The translations under genes and the position numbers were made by a program. The notes under the pieces are model-generated. The model worked only from the letters and a program-made list of their open reading frames with translations. It was not told where the DNA came from and ran no database searches. A stretch of 63,924 nucleotides of DNA from Thiohalobacter sp. (lineage in GTDB: Bacteria; Pseudomonadota; Gammaproteobacteria; Thiohalobacterales; Thiohalobacteraceae): the NCBI RefSeq assembly GCF_027000115.1, contig NZ_JALTON010000021.1, positions 1 to 63,924 of the forward strand, given 5' to 3'. Positions 24,573-33,424 of this stretch are shown in pieces (position 1 is the first letter of the stretch; each line of letters begins with the position of its first letter).

Positions 24573-25073
24573 TCAGGCCTGTGCGCTGCGCATCCGTCTT
24601 GGCGGAATGAGATTGAGCCGTGCCAGGTGATCCTGAAGCTCGATGGGCGACAGCTTGCTCAGGTCCTTGGCAAGTTCGCGGATGCGTACCCCGCGCTTGC
24701 CCAGTGCGGCCAGTTCGTTGCGCAGCAGGCCCAGCGCGCGCTTCTGCGCCACCACCACCAGTTCACGGGTGCTGCCGTTGGCCAGGCGCTCGGCCTCGGC
24801 GGCGATGGTGCGCGCGAAGCGCCGGTCGAATTCATCCTCGTGCTGGTCGCGATGGTCGTCGTAGCCATGCGCGGGCGCGCCGCCGTTGCCGCGGTTGCGG
24901 CCGGACTTGATGTCGCTCCAGATCTCGTCGCCGGCCGCTTCGCGTTCCGGGTTGACCAGATCGTTGATCTCCTCGAGGTTGGGGCCGGATTCCAGTTCCG
25001 GGAACTCGACATCGGCCAGGCGGAAGAAGCGGGCCCGACCATTGTCGGCGACGATCACACAGTTACCGTTCAT
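24573..25073 (-). CDS. Host attachment family protein (Pfam Host_attach type)
   Basis: A 166-residue soluble protein beginning NGNCVIVADNGRARFFRLAD, typical of the family named 'protein required for attachment to host cells', structurally related to the eRF1/archaeal-translation-factor fold. The second half carries AAEAERLANGSTRELVVVAQKRALGLLRNEL and ends with LSPIELQDHL, both usual in this family. The biochemical role is not established; the family name comes from plant-associated bacteria and should not be taken literally here. It is monocistronic with its own terminator. ATG 25073 is chosen over 25079. Confidence 0.8.
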   Translation of the reverse strand: MNGNCVIVADNGRARFFRLADVEFPELESGPNLEEINDLVNPEREAAGDEIWSDIKSGRNRGNGGAPAHGYDDHRDQHEDEFDRRFARTIAAEAERLANGSTRELVVVAQKRALGLLRNELAALGKRGVRIRELAKDLSKLSPIELQDHLARLNLIPPRRMRSAQA

Positions 25074-25079
25074 GTACAA

Positions 25080-25387
25080 CCTCCTGCATGCATGGAAAGG
25101 GCCGGCCGCCGTCGCGTGCCGGCAATCGGATATCGGCTGTGAAGGGAACGCCGGGCGGCGTCCACGGGGGAAAAGAAGGGAGACGGGAACGCGTGTTCCA
25201 TGTACTGTTCATAGTCCCCATACGGGCGGAATTCAAGGCCCGCCCGCAGGTCGTTGAAGTGCGGTTCAGGATTCAATAAGTTGTCACCTTTCAGGATGGC
25301 AGTGCGCCCCGGCGCCGGCCTGTACTCGAACCTGGATCGGGTCCAGACCGGCTGGCGCAGGCCACCCGGCTCAGCAGGGAGAACAGC
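25080..25387. other. Intergenic region, no feature recognised
   Basis: 308 bp between two divergently transcribed genes. It should contain both promoters, but I see no convincing -35/-10 pair, repeat or RNA structure. Confidence 0.4.
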
Positions 25388-27520
25388 ATGAAGGCATTGC
25401 GGATCGTCGGTATCACTGTCGGGATTCTGGTCGCGCTGCTGGTGGTGGCGGCCATCGCGCTGCCGATGTTCCTCGACCCCAACGACTACAAGGACCGGAT
25501 CACCGGTATGGTCAAGGACAAGACCGGTCGTGAACTGGTGATCGAGGGTGACATGGAACTCTCGGTGTTCCCCTGGCTGGGCGTCGAGATCGGTCGCGCC
25601 CGGCTGGGCAACGCACCGGGCTTTGGAGATGCGCCCTTCGCAGCAGTCGAGGAAGTCGAGGTACGCGTCAAGCTGCTGCCCCTGTTGCGTCGCGAGCTGG
25701 AGATGTCGAGGTTGCGTCTGGAGGGCATGACGCTGAACCTGGCGCGGGACGCGAAGGGGCGGAACAACTGGGACGACCTGGTGGCCCCCTCCGGGAAGAC
25801 GGAAGCGAAAGCGGCCGGCGAGGCCGCACCGGGTCAGTCGCCGGCGCTGGCGGCGCTTGCCATCGGCGGTATCGATGTCGCTGATGCGCGCGTGCGCTGG
25901 GATGACCACCAGGCCCGCCAGCATTACGAGATCCGGGACCTGGATCTCACGCTCGGTGCCATCCGTCCCGGCAAGCCGGTGGACGTGAAACTGAAGGCCG
26001 AGATGGAAGGCGGCAAGCCGAAGCGCGAGGCCGAACTCGAGCTCAAGGGCGAGGTGGCGCTGTCCGATGATCTGCGGCGCATCGAAGTAAACGATCTGCG
26101 GCTGGCACTGGAAGCGGAGGGCGAGGGGCTGCCCGGCGGCAAGCTGAAGGCCGGGCTCGAGACCGGGCTGTCGGTGGATCTGGCGAAGCAGACCCTGTCC
26201 ATGCCGGAACTGGAACTCGAGGCCCTCGGCCTCAAGGCCCGCGGCCGTGCCGAAGGCACGCATATCCTCGGTGAGCAGGCGCGCTTCCAGGGTAGCCTGA
26301 AGCTGGATGAGTTCGTGCCGCGGGAAGTGATCGGGCGACTCGGCCAGCCATTGCCCGAGACCAGCGACGCCACCGTGCTGGGCAAGGCCGGAGTCTCGTT
26401 CGACTTTGCGGCCACGCCGAAGTCGGTGAAGCTGAGCAAGCTGGCGCTGCGGCTGGACGACAGCAGCCTGACCGGCACCGCCGGCATCGCCGATTTCTCC
26501 AGTGGCGCCATCCGCTTCGATCTTGCGCTCGACGCCATCGATCTCGACCGCTACCTGCCGCCGCGCAAGGCAGGCGAGGTCAAGGCGCCGCCCACCCCGG
26601 CCGAGGCTGCGGCCGGCGGTGCCGCAGCCCTGCCCGTGAAAACGCTCAAGGCCCTCGATCTCGACGGCCGCCTGCGCATCGGCAGGCTCAAGGCCTACCA
26701 GCTCAACAGCACCGATGTCAGTGTCACCGTGAAGGCGCGCGACGGGCTGGTGAACGTGAGCCCGGCACAGGCGAAGCTCTACCAGGGTCGCTACCAGGGC
26801 AACATCCGTCTCGATGCCCGCGGCGCGACGCCGAGCATTTCGCTCGATGAAAAGGTGAGCGGCGTGCAGGCCGGTCCGCTGTTGCGCGATCTCGCCGGCA
26901 AGGAAGAGAAGCTGCTGGGCGTGGCCGATGTGTCGCTGAAGATCACCGGCCGGGGCGCCGACGTGCCAGCCATCCAGAAGACGCTCAACGGCACGGCCGC
27001 CTTTTCCTTCAGGGATGGCGCGGTCAAGGGCGTCAACATCGCCCGGCTCATCCGCAAGGCGAAGGCGCAGCTCAAGGGGCAGCCGCCACCGCCCGAGACC
27101 GGCCCCAACCAGACCGACTTCAGTTCCGTCACCGGCACGGCGCAGATCCGCAATGGCGTGGTCTACAACGACGACCTCGACGGCCGCTCTCCGCTGCTGC
27201 GGGTGGCCGGCAAGGGCAAGGTGGATCTGCCTGCCCAGGCGCTGGACTACCTGCTCACGGTGAAAATCGTCGAGGCCCTGGAGGGCCAGGGCGGGGCGGG
27301 GCTGGCCGACCTCAAGGGTCTTGCCATTCCGGTGCGCATCAAGGGCAGCTTCAGCGAGCCGCGCTACAACGTGGAACTCGACAAGGTACTCAAGGCCGCC
27401 GTCGAGAAGAAGGTGAAGAAAAAGGTCGAGGAGAAGATTCAGGAAAAGGTAGGCGACAAGCTGGAAGACAAGCTCAAGAACGAGCTGGGGGGCAAGCTCA
27501 AGGGGCTGTTCGGCCGATGA
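25388..27520 (+). CDS. AsmA family protein
   Basis: A 710-residue protein with one N-terminal membrane anchor (IVGITVGILVALLVVAAIALPMFL) followed by the AsmA motif FLDPNDYKDRITGMVKDKTG. A long beta-rich periplasmic body ends in the conserved C-terminal block (LDYLLTVKIVEALEGQGG ... GLAIPVRIKGSF) and a lysine-rich tail. AsmA proteins belong to the same bridge-like group as TamB and affect outer-membrane lipid and protein assembly. GGGAGAACAGC precedes the ATG. The stop overlaps the next start (ATGA), suggesting an operon with the SRPBCC protein and mutY. Confidence 0.9.
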   Translation: MKALRIVGITVGILVALLVVAAIALPMFLDPNDYKDRITGMVKDKTGRELVIEGDMELSVFPWLGVEIGRARLGNAPGFGDAPFAAVEEVEVRVKLLPLLRRELEMSRLRLEGMTLNLARDAKGRNNWDDLVAPSGKTEAKAAGEAAPGQSPALAALAIGGIDVADARVRWDDHQARQHYEIRDLDLTLGAIRPGKPVDVKLKAEMEGGKPKREAELELKGEVALSDDLRRIEVNDLRLALEAEGEGLPGGKLKAGLETGLSVDLAKQTLSMPELELEALGLKARGRAEGTHILGEQARFQGSLKLDEFVPREVIGRLGQPLPETSDATVLGKAGVSFDFAATPKSVKLSKLALRLDDSSLTGTAGIADFSSGAIRFDLALDAIDLDRYLPPRKAGEVKAPPTPAEAAAGGAAALPVKTLKALDLDGRLRIGRLKAYQLNSTDVSVTVKARDGLVNVSPAQAKLYQGRYQGNIRLDARGATPSISLDEKVSGVQAGPLLRDLAGKEEKLLGVADVSLKITGRGADVPAIQKTLNGTAAFSFRDGAVKGVNIARLIRKAKAQLKGQPPPPETGPNQTDFSSVTGTAQIRNGVVYNDDLDGRSPLLRVAGKGKVDLPAQALDYLLTVKIVEALEGQGGAGLADLKGLAIPVRIKGSFSEPRYNVELDKVLKAAVEKKVKKKVEEKIQEKVGDKLEDKLKNELGGKLKGLFGR

Positions 27521-28068
27521 GGATGCCCTGGCCGGCGCTGCTGTTCTGCTTCCTGGCCCTGCCGGCGCAGGCGGCGGAGCTGTTGAACGTGCTGGTCGAA
27601 CAGCGCGGCACCGTCTACCGGGTGGAGCTGGATGCCCGCTTTGCCGCGCCTGCGGGGCGGCTGCGCACGCTGCTCACCGACTACCCGCACCTCGATCGCA
27701 TCAATCCCTCCATCCACACCAGCGAGGTGCTGGCCGGTGCGGGGCCGGGGCGGGACCGGGTGCGCACGGTAGCGAAGGTCTGTGTCGCCATCTTCTGCAA
27801 GGAGATCGAGCAGGTTCAGGACCTGGAGGTGGCGCCTGACGGCAGCATCAACGCCACGGTGCGCCCGAAGCAGTCCGATTTCCGCTACGGCTTCGCGCGC
27901 TGGCGTTTCGAGGAGGACGCCGCCGGAACCCGCATGCGCTTCGTCAGCGAGATCGAGCCCGCCTTCTGGGTCCCGCCTCTCATCGGTCCCTGGTTGATCC
28001 AGCGGGCGCTGCGGGCGGAGGCGCTGGAGAGCATCCACAATCTGGAGCGCCTGGCCGGTAAGCCATGA
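27517..28068 (+). CDS. Exported SRPBCC/START-like protein
   Basis: A 183-residue protein with a signal peptide (WPALLFCFLALPAQAAE) and a polyketide-cyclase/START-like lipid-binding fold, suggested by LRTLLTDYPHLDRINPSI and a closing helix IQRALRAEALESIHNLERLA. It is probably periplasmic. It overlaps AsmA upstream and mutY downstream by 4 nt on each side, so all three are translationally coupled. Its ligand is unknown; a hydrophobic ligand is inferred from the fold and the AsmA neighbour. Confidence 0.75.
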   Translation: MRMPWPALLFCFLALPAQAAELLNVLVEQRGTVYRVELDARFAAPAGRLRTLLTDYPHLDRINPSIHTSEVLAGAGPGRDRVRTVAKVCVAIFCKEIEQVQDLEVAPDGSINATVRPKQSDFRYGFARWRFEEDAAGTRMRFVSEIEPAFWVPPLIGPWLIQRALRAEALESIHNLERLAGKP

Positions 28069-29174
28069 CAGACGACTTCGCGGACCGGGTTCTGGCCTGG
28101 TATGACATCCATGGCCGTCACGATCTGCCCTGGCAGCAGCAAGCCACCCCCTATCGGGTCTGGGTCTCCGAGATCATGCTGCAACAGACCCAGGTCGCGA
28201 CCGTCATCGACTACTATCGACGCTTCATGGCGCGCTTTCCCGAACTGTCCACACTGGCCGAGGCCGATCTCGACGAGGTGCTGCATCTCTGGTCGGGCCT
28301 GGGCTACTATGCCCGAGCCCGCAACCTGCACAGGGCGGCCATGGTCATCCGCGACCGCCATGGCGGGCGTTTCCCCGAGGATTTCGAGGCAGTCGCGGCC
28401 CTGCCCGGGGTCGGCCGCTCCACAGCTGGCGCCATCCTCGCGCTGGCCTGCGGGCAACGCCATGCCATTCTCGACGGCAACGTGAAGCGGGTGCTGGCGC
28501 GCTTTCACGGCATCGACGGCTGGCCCGGGCAGGCCGCCGTGCAGCGCCGCCTGTGGGAACTGGCGGAGGCGCATACGCCCCGGCGGCGCGTTGCCGACTA
28601 TACCCAGGCGATGATGGATCTGGGCGCGACCCTGTGCACCCGCGCCCGGCCGGACTGCGGGCGCTGTCCCCTTGCCGCGGACTGTCGCGCCCGCGCCGAG
28701 GGCCGGCAGGGCGAACTGCCCGCGCCGCGACCCAGGCGCGAACGGCCGCTGCGCCGTGCGCGGCTGCTGATCGCCCACGACGGGCAAGGGCGCGTGCTTC
28801 TGGAGCGTCGCCCTCCCGCGGGCATCTGGGGCGGGCTCTGGTGCCTGCCCGAGGTACCGGAGGGTGAAGCGCCGGTCGACTGGGCGGCACGCGAGCTGGG
28901 CGTGCGCATCGCCGAGCCGGAGTCCTGGCCCGCGCTGCGCCACGGCTTCACCCATTTCGTGCTCGACATCGGCCCGCTCGCCGCCCGGGTGCTGGAAAAC
29001 CCGGCGGACCGCGTGTTGGAAGGCGGTGCGCGCGTCTGGTATAACTGCCGCTCCCCCGATCAGCGCGGCCTGGCCGCCCCCGTGGCCCGGCTGCTCGAAA
29101 CCCTGCAGGCCCGACAATCAGGAGAGCAAGATGACGCGGATGGTGCAATGCGTGAAGCTGGGCACGGAGGCTGA
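28065..29174 (+). CDS. mutY: A/G-specific adenine glycosylase MutY
   Basis: A 369-residue base-excision repair enzyme that removes adenine mispaired with 8-oxoguanine. The catalytic region [19 protein letters not shown] and the helix-hairpin-helix [19 protein letters not shown] are present. The [4Fe-4S] ligand pattern C-x6-C-x2-C-x5-C ([17 protein letters not shown]) is complete. A C-terminal NUDIX-like MutT domain follows, from about residue 230. The 3' end overlaps yggX by 44 nt, a common gammaproteobacterial mutY-yggX arrangement. Confidence 0.97.
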   Translation: MTDDFADRVLAWYDIHGRHDLPWQQQATPYRVWVSEIMLQQTQVATVIDYYRRFMARFPELSTLAEADLDEVLHLWSGLGYYARARNLHRAAMVIRDRHGGRFPEDFEAVAALPGVGRSTAGAILALACGQRHAILDGNVKRVLARFHGIDGWPGQAAVQRRLWELAEAHTPRRRVADYTQAMMDLGATLCTRARPDCGRCPLAADCRARAEGRQGELPAPRPRRERPLRRARLLIAHDGQGRVLLERRPPAGIWGGLWCLPEVPEGEAPVDWAARELGVRIAEPESWPALRHGFTHFVLDIGPLAARVLENPADRVLEGGARVWYNCRSPDQRGLAAPVARLLETLQARQSGEQDDADGAMREAGHGG

Positions 29175-29403
29175 AGGTCTCGACCGCCCCCCCTATCCCG
29201 GGGAGCTGGGCAAGCGGATCTTCGAGAACGTGTCGAAAGAGGCCTGGCAGCAGTGGCTGCGCCAGCAGACCATCCTTATCAACGAATACCGCCTCTCGCC
29301 GATCGAGCCCAAGGCCCGCAAGTTCCTCGAGGAACAGATGGAGAAATTCTTTTTCGGCGAGGGCGCTGACACCCCCGAGCAGTTCACGCCCCCGGGCCAG
29401 TAA
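29131..29403 (+). CDS. yggX: YggX, Fe(2+)-trafficking/oxidative damage protection protein
   Basis: A 90-residue protein starting [19 protein letters not shown] and containing [20 protein letters not shown] and [20 protein letters not shown], all family hallmarks. It is thought to help deliver or protect iron for Fe-S clusters; partnering MutY, itself an Fe-S enzyme, fits. The start is inside the mutY coding region, with GGAGAG just upstream. Confidence 0.96.
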   Translation: MTRMVQCVKLGTEAEGLDRPPYPGELGKRIFENVSKEAWQQWLRQQTILINEYRLSPIEPKARKFLEEQMEKFFFGEGADTPEQFTPPGQ

Positions 29404-29410
29404 CCGCGCC

Positions 29411-29439
29411 TTGACGGGACCCCGCCGGGCCGGTTTAAT
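29411..29439 (+). promoter_or_regulatory. Promoter of tRNA-Phe
   Basis: TTGACG (29411-29416), 17-nt spacer, TTTAAT (29434-29439), ending 17 nt before the tRNA. A good sigma-70 match. Confidence 0.7.
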
Positions 29440-29456
29440 ACGCCCTTTCCGACGAC

Positions 29457-29532
29457 GGCCAGGTAGCTCAGTTGGTAGAGCAGGGGACTGAAAATCCCCG
29501 TGTCGGCAGTTCGATTCTGTCCCTGGCCACCA
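29457..29532 (+). tRNA. tRNA-Phe(GAA)
   Basis: 76 nt with encoded CCA. The acceptor GGCCAGG pairs CCTGGCC, the anticodon stem GGGGA/TCCCC holds loop CTGAAAA (anticodon GAA), and the T loop is TTCGATT. No neighbouring tRNA genes. Confidence 0.97.
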
Positions 29533-29634
29533 ATCTCAAGCGGCGATATTTTCGACCTTTTCTCAGATTGCTCCGTGGCATTCAGCGTGTTTCCTCCAGA
29601 TTGGAAACCGTCCCCAACATACGTCGGCGCAATC

Positions 29635-29663
29635 TTGCCAATTTTTGCCAAAGCCGCTAGAGT
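29635..29663 (+). promoter_or_regulatory. Candidate promoter of parDE
   Basis: TTGCCA (29635-29640), 17-nt spacer, TAGAGT (29658-29663). The predicted transcript would start about at the first possible ATG (29672), so the mRNA may be leaderless or have a very short leader. Confidence 0.55.
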
Positions 29664-29680
29664 TTGTCCGCATGGGCACG

Positions 29681-29911
29681 ATGAATATTTCCCTCCCCGA
29701 AGGACTCAAGGCCTTCGTCGACGAGCAGGTGGCCAGCCGCGGTTACGGCACCGTCAGTGAGTATGTGCGCGAGCTGATCCGCAAGGATCAGGAGCGAACC
29801 CGGCTGCGCAACCTGCTGCTCGACGGGGCGGCTTCTACCCCTGCCGGTGTCGCCGATGCCGCCTATTTCGAAGGCCTGCGCGACCACCTCCGGCGTCACG
29901 CCGGCAAGTGA
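29681..29911 (+). CDS. parD: ParD-family antitoxin
   Basis: A 76-residue ribbon-helix-helix protein (MNISLPEGLKAFVDEQVASRGYGTVSEYVRELI) with an acidic, flexible C-terminal half that should wrap the toxin. ParD dimers normally repress their own promoter. ATG 29681 gives the classic N terminus; 29672 (MGTMNIS) is also possible. It overlaps the toxin start by 4 nt. Confidence 0.92.
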   Translation: MNISLPEGLKAFVDEQVASRGYGTVSEYVRELIRKDQERTRLRNLLLDGAASTPAGVADAAYFEGLRDHLRRHAGK

Positions 29912-30252
29912 GCGTCAAGCCCGTCGTCCGGCGCGCCCGCGCGGACCAGGATCTTATAGAGGCCGTGGCGCATTACCTGCAGGAGGCCGGCGACCGGGTC
30001 GCGTTGCGCTTTGTCGATGCCGTCGAAAAGGCCTTCCGGCATATCGCCCGTCATCCCGAAAGTGGTTCCCCCCGCTATGCGCTCGAACTCGAACTGCCCG
30101 GCATCCGTTGCTGGCCGGTGAGACATTTCCCCTACCTGGTCTTCTATGTCGAGCGGGAAGATCATATCGATGTCTGGCGGGTACTGCAGGGTCAGCGGGA
30201 CATTCCCCCATGGTTGAGTGATGACCCTGATGAAAAACGTCAGGGACGTTGA
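29908..30252 (+). CDS. parE: ParE/RelE-superfamily toxin
   Basis: A 114-residue toxin with a GTG start coupled to parD by the GTGA overlap. The RelE/ParE fold is shown by RRARADQDLIEAVAHYLQEAG, the HIARHPESGSPRY turn and the C-terminal strand pattern YLVFYVEREDHIDVWRVLQGQRDIP. ParE toxins usually poison DNA gyrase. The pair is a chromosomal type II toxin-antitoxin module between two tRNA genes. Confidence 0.92.
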   Translation: MSVKPVVRRARADQDLIEAVAHYLQEAGDRVALRFVDAVEKAFRHIARHPESGSPRYALELELPGIRCWPVRHFPYLVFYVEREDHIDVWRVLQGQRDIPPWLSDDPDEKRQGR

Positions 30253-30395
30253 ACCGTATCCTGACAGTCGTCCAGTGATATAGATCACGACAAGCCCGGA
30301 GGCGCTTGCCTATACCCATTATGGGTACTACGCTGCCCGCCATCCAGTGGAGATAGGCATCGGGGACCGTCATGGCGTGGGCCAGGATGCGCCCG

Positions 30396-30478
30396 AACTA
30401 TCAATTTGATAATTGATGATAGTTTGGTGATAGGTCGCCAATTTATCAAATAGATACCAACTGATAGTTTGCTGATAC
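30396..30478. repeat. AT-rich nested palindromes and direct repeats
   Basis: AACTATCA (30396-30403) and TGATAGTT (30417-30424) form an inverted pair around a second palindrome. TGATAGTTTGGTGATAG (30417-30433) recurs with two changes at 30462-30478. The patch is far richer in A and T than its surroundings and contains no gene. The remainder of 30253-30726 is featureless to me. Confidence 0.6.
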
Positions 30479-30726
30479 TTGGTGGTGTTTCTCCGCCGGG
30501 TTGGAATGTTTCGCCGTTGGTCGGGGGTGCTTCCGGGAGGATGAAACGGGTGGGGCCTTATCGCACCCACCGTCACGCTGTTGGCGGTGTTCAAGGTCGT
30601 GCGCCGGAAACGCGGCGAGCATGCGGTCATTCAGGTCATTGTCCCGATGAAACTGGGCCGGCGCCCCCATCCCCCGCTTTTGTGCGCCCCGCTTCTGGTA
30701 CACAATAGGCCGCACAGGCAGACCGT

Positions 30727-30802
<76 letters not shown>

Positions 30803-30835
30803 TTTCTCCGCCCGCCGGTTCCGGCGGGTGTCCGT

Positions 30836-31135
30836 TCATTCTTTCGGATGTCTGCCGCGCCCCATCAGCGCCGCGCGCTGTTCCGAGGCCAGGTAACTCA
30901 TCCGCGACAGGTAGCCGATGCGGTCCAGCAGCTCGTGCACCGCGCCGAGCAGCAGCGCCAGCAGGGCGATGATCACCAGCAGGGCGCCGGCGAGAAACTG
31001 GCCGATCACCGTGGCCACGCCCAGCAGCAGGGCCAGTGGCAACAGCACCCGCCAGTAGATGCGCCGCTGGCGGTACTGGCGCTGTTCGAAGGGGTGGAGG
31101 CTGGCGTCGGTCGGGCCCGGGGCTTCTTCGTTCAT
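30836..31135 (-). CDS. Small two-helix membrane protein of unknown function
   Basis: A 99-residue protein: a hydrophilic N terminus (NEEAPGPTDASLHPFEQRQ), two adjacent hydrophobic helices (about residues 29-68) and a basic C-terminal tail. ATG 31135 is chosen because the upstream extension runs through the palindrome at 31177-31210. I do not recognise a family. The gene is alone on its strand. Confidence 0.6.
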   Translation of the reverse strand: MNEEAPGPTDASLHPFEQRQYRQRRIYWRVLLPLALLLGVATVIGQFLAGALLVIIALLALLLGAVHELLDRIGYLSRMSYLASEQRAALMGRGRHPKE

Positions 31136-31176
31136 GGCGGCTCCCCTGGTTGAATCGGATGGCCGCCAGTCTCGAA

Positions 31177-31210
31177 CGGCCGGGGCGGATTTGCAAATCC
31201 GCCCCGGCCG
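31177..31210. repeat. Perfect 34-bp palindrome
   Basis: CGGCCGGGGCGGATTTG (31177-31193) is followed directly by its exact reverse complement. There is no spacer and no T tract. It shares the 11-mer GCAAATCCGCC with the palindromic element at 3467-3728. Confidence 0.9.
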
Positions 31211-31392
31211 CGCCCGAATTCGGAAGCGGCAGGCGGGTGATCGTCCCTGACACCGGTTGCCTGCCGGCCGCGTGGCATCCCTGTCTCGCGGCGACGCCAG
31301 TATCCGTGAACCGCCATTGGGGATCTGTCCGGCATCCCTGCCCGGGCTTGTAAGCATTCCCCGACCGCGGGTGTCGGAAACCGCCCGCCGGG

Positions 31393-31470
31393 GCCGGCAG
31401 GTAGCTCGGGTGAAGCGCAGCGTATCCTGGGGAAGGAGGGCATGTCCCCGGATTCTGGCCTGCGGCTTCC
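31393..31470 (-). repeat. Dispersed GGCCGGAATCCGGGG-type repeat (reverse)
   Basis: Reverse-orientation relative of the repeat at 33060-33128 and 33770-33836: it carries complements of CGCTGCGCTTCACCC and AATCCGGGGACATGCC. It lies in the 413-bp gap before the phosphohexomutase gene, where no coding sequence is seen. Confidence 0.65.
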
Positions 31471-31548
31471 TTCCAGGCTACACGTCGCCTCACTCCTCAC
31501 CCCCGCGCCATTCCCGTATCATCCCCGGAAAAACCACCGGAGATGCCC

Positions 31549-33024
31549 ATGGGGAACCAGCAACATCGCATTGCCGAGCTGATGACTGCGAGCGGTGTCG
31601 GCTTCGGCACCAGCGGCGCGCGCGGGCGCGTCGTCGACATGACGCCCGGGGTCTGCTTTGCCTACACCCGCGCCTTTCTCGACCACATGCGCGATGCCTT
31701 CGGCTGGAAGGCGGGCGAGGCGGTGGCCATCGCCGGCGACCTGCGGCCGAGCACGCCCGGCATCATGGCGGCGGTCGCCTGCGCGGTGCGCGACGCCGGC
31801 GGCGAGCCGGTCAACTGCGGTTTCATCCCGTCCCCCGCCGTGGCCCTGTACGGCATCGAGCAGGGCATCCCCGCCATCATGGTCACCGGCAGCCACATCC
31901 CGGACGACCGCAACGGCATCAAGTTCAACCGCCCCGACGGCGAGATCCTCAAGGACGACGAGGCCGCCATCCGCGAGCGCACCGTCACCGTGCCCGAACT
32001 GGCGCCGGAGGCCCTCGCCACCTGCCTGCCCGAGGCGGACGACGCCGCGCGCGCGGCCTACGTCCGCCGCTATGTGCGCTTCTTCGGTGCCGGCGCCCTG
32101 GCCGGGCAGAAGGTCGGTGTGTACGAGCACTCCGGCGTCGCCCGCGACCTGCTGGCCGAGATCCTGGGGGCGCTGGGCGCCGAGGTCGTGCGGCTGGCGC
32201 GCTCCGAGACCTTCATCCCGGTCGACACCGAGGCCATCCGCCCCGAGGACGTGCGCCTGGCGCGAGACTGGGCGGCGGAACAGGGCCTGGACGCCATCGT
32301 CTCCACCGACGGCGACGCCGACCGCCCGCTGATCAGCGATGAGCAGGGGCACTGGCTGCGGGGCGATGTCGCCGGCATCCTCTGCGCGCGCTTCCTTGGC
32401 GTGCAGCGGGTGGTCACGCCGGTCAGCAGCAACAGTGCCATCGAGCGCTGCGGCGGGTTCGAGGAGGTGCTGCGCACCCGCATCGGCTCGCCCTTCGTCA
32501 TCGCCGGCATGCAGCAGGCGCTGGCGCGCGGTGGCGGGGTGGCCGGCTACGAGGCCAACGGCGGCTTCCTGCTGGCCACGCCGGTCACCCGCAACGGCCG
32601 CACCCTGGCGCCGCTGCCCACCCGCGACGCGGTGATCGTCATCCTCGCCCTGCTGGTGATGGCCGCCGAGCGCGGCGAGCCGATCTCGGCGCTGGTCGCC
32701 GACCTGCCGCCGCGCTTCACCGCCAGCGACCGGCTCAAGGATTTTCCCACCGAGCGCTCGCGCGAGATCATCGCCGGCCTGATGACGCCCGACGGCCAGG
32801 CCGACGCCGGCGCGGTGGAAGCGCTGTTCGGCGACCTCGCCGGCCGGCTGGTCGAGGCCGACGCCACCGACGGCCTCCGCCTCACCTTCGACTCCGGCGA
32901 GATCATCCACCTGCGCCCTTCCGGAAACGCCCCCGAGTTCCGCTGCTACAACGAGGCCGACACGCCCGAGCGCGCGGCTGCGCTCAACGCCGCCTGCATG
33001 GAACGGCTGGCGGGGTTGCGGTGA
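31549..33024 (+). CDS. Phosphomannomutase/phosphoglucomutase
   Basis: A 491-residue alpha-D-phosphohexomutase. The catalytic phosphoserine loop is VTGSHIPDDRNGIKF (about residues 110-124), the substrate entry is GFGTSGARGRV near the N terminus, and the metal loop is STDGDADRPLISD (about residue 250). The C-terminal phosphate-binding RPSGNAPEFR is present. It interconverts hexose 1- and 6-phosphates, feeding GDP-mannose or UDP-glucose synthesis, so it may supply the EPS locus 1 kb downstream (GDP-mannose for Gmd/Fcl). Its TGA stop begins a heptad repeat. Confidence 0.9.
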   Translation: MGNQQHRIAELMTASGVGFGTSGARGRVVDMTPGVCFAYTRAFLDHMRDAFGWKAGEAVAIAGDLRPSTPGIMAAVACAVRDAGGEPVNCGFIPSPAVALYGIEQGIPAIMVTGSHIPDDRNGIKFNRPDGEILKDDEAAIRERTVTVPELAPEALATCLPEADDAARAAYVRRYVRFFGAGALAGQKVGVYEHSGVARDLLAEILGALGAEVVRLARSETFIPVDTEAIRPEDVRLARDWAAEQGLDAIVSTDGDADRPLISDEQGHWLRGDVAGILCARFLGVQRVVTPVSSNSAIERCGGFEEVLRTRIGSPFVIAGMQQALARGGGVAGYEANGGFLLATPVTRNGRTLAPLPTRDAVIVILALLVMAAERGEPISALVADLPPRFTASDRLKDFPTERSREIIAGLMTPDGQADAGAVEALFGDLAGRLVEADATDGLRLTFDSGEIIHLRPSGNAPEFRCYNEADTPERAAALNAACMERLAGLR

Positions 33025-33040
33025 GGGTGTGTGAGGCGTG
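33022..33040. repeat. TGAGGNG heptad repeat
   Basis: Short array beginning at the TGA stop of the phosphohexomutase gene; see the copies at 5171 and 53808. Confidence 0.65.
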
Positions 33041-33059
33041 AGGCGACGGGTGGCCTGGA

Positions 33060-33128
33060 TGCAGGCCGGAATCCGGGGCATGCCGCCTGGTCACCGGGTT
33101 GCACTGCGCGCCACCCGGGCTGCTCGCC
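33060..33128 (+). repeat. Dispersed GGCCGGAATCCGGGG-type repeat
   Basis: Contains GCAGGCCGGAATCCGGGGCA, then GCCGCCTG, then CCGGGTTGCACTGCG and CACCCGGGCTGC. The outer part folds as CCGGGT...ACCCGG. It sits just past the 3' end of higA and may act as its terminator. Confidence 0.75.
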
Positions 33129-33421
33129 TAGGCTGCCGACAATTTCTTCACCTTCAACCGGCCGCGTTTCTTCTCCGCTTCCCACAGGTCGAACAGGGCC
33201 TGCTGGTTCAGCCAGCTTTCCGCCGAGGTGTCGAAGGCGATCGATAGCCGTACGGCCATCTCCGGGCTGATCCCGGCACGTCCGTTGAGGATGGCCGACA
33301 GCGTTTTCCGGCTGACACCCAATGCCCGCGCGGTTTCGGTTACCGTCAGCCCAAGAGGCTCCAGGCAGAGCGTTCTCAGGACTTCTCCCGGATGAGGGGG
33401 GTTGTGCATCTTCATTGCCAT
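33128..33421 (-). CDS. higA: HigA-family antitoxin
   Basis: A 97-residue XRE-type helix-turn-helix protein starting [20 protein letters not shown], the HigA signature, with the HTH at about residues 27-50 ([20 protein letters not shown]). A lysine-rich tail closes the protein. It neutralises HigB and represses the operon. It follows higB by 3 nt, in the inverted toxin-first order typical of higBA. Confidence 0.95.
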   Translation of the reverse strand: MAMKMHNPPHPGEVLRTLCLEPLGLTVTETARALGVSRKTLSAILNGRAGISPEMAVRLSIAFDTSAESWLNQQALFDLWEAEKKRGRLKVKKLSAA

Positions 33422-33424
33422 ACC

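Noticed and set aside
30396-30478. Replication origin with iterons
   Set aside because: No initiator gene or DnaA-box cluster is nearby; kept only as an unexplained AT-rich repeat.
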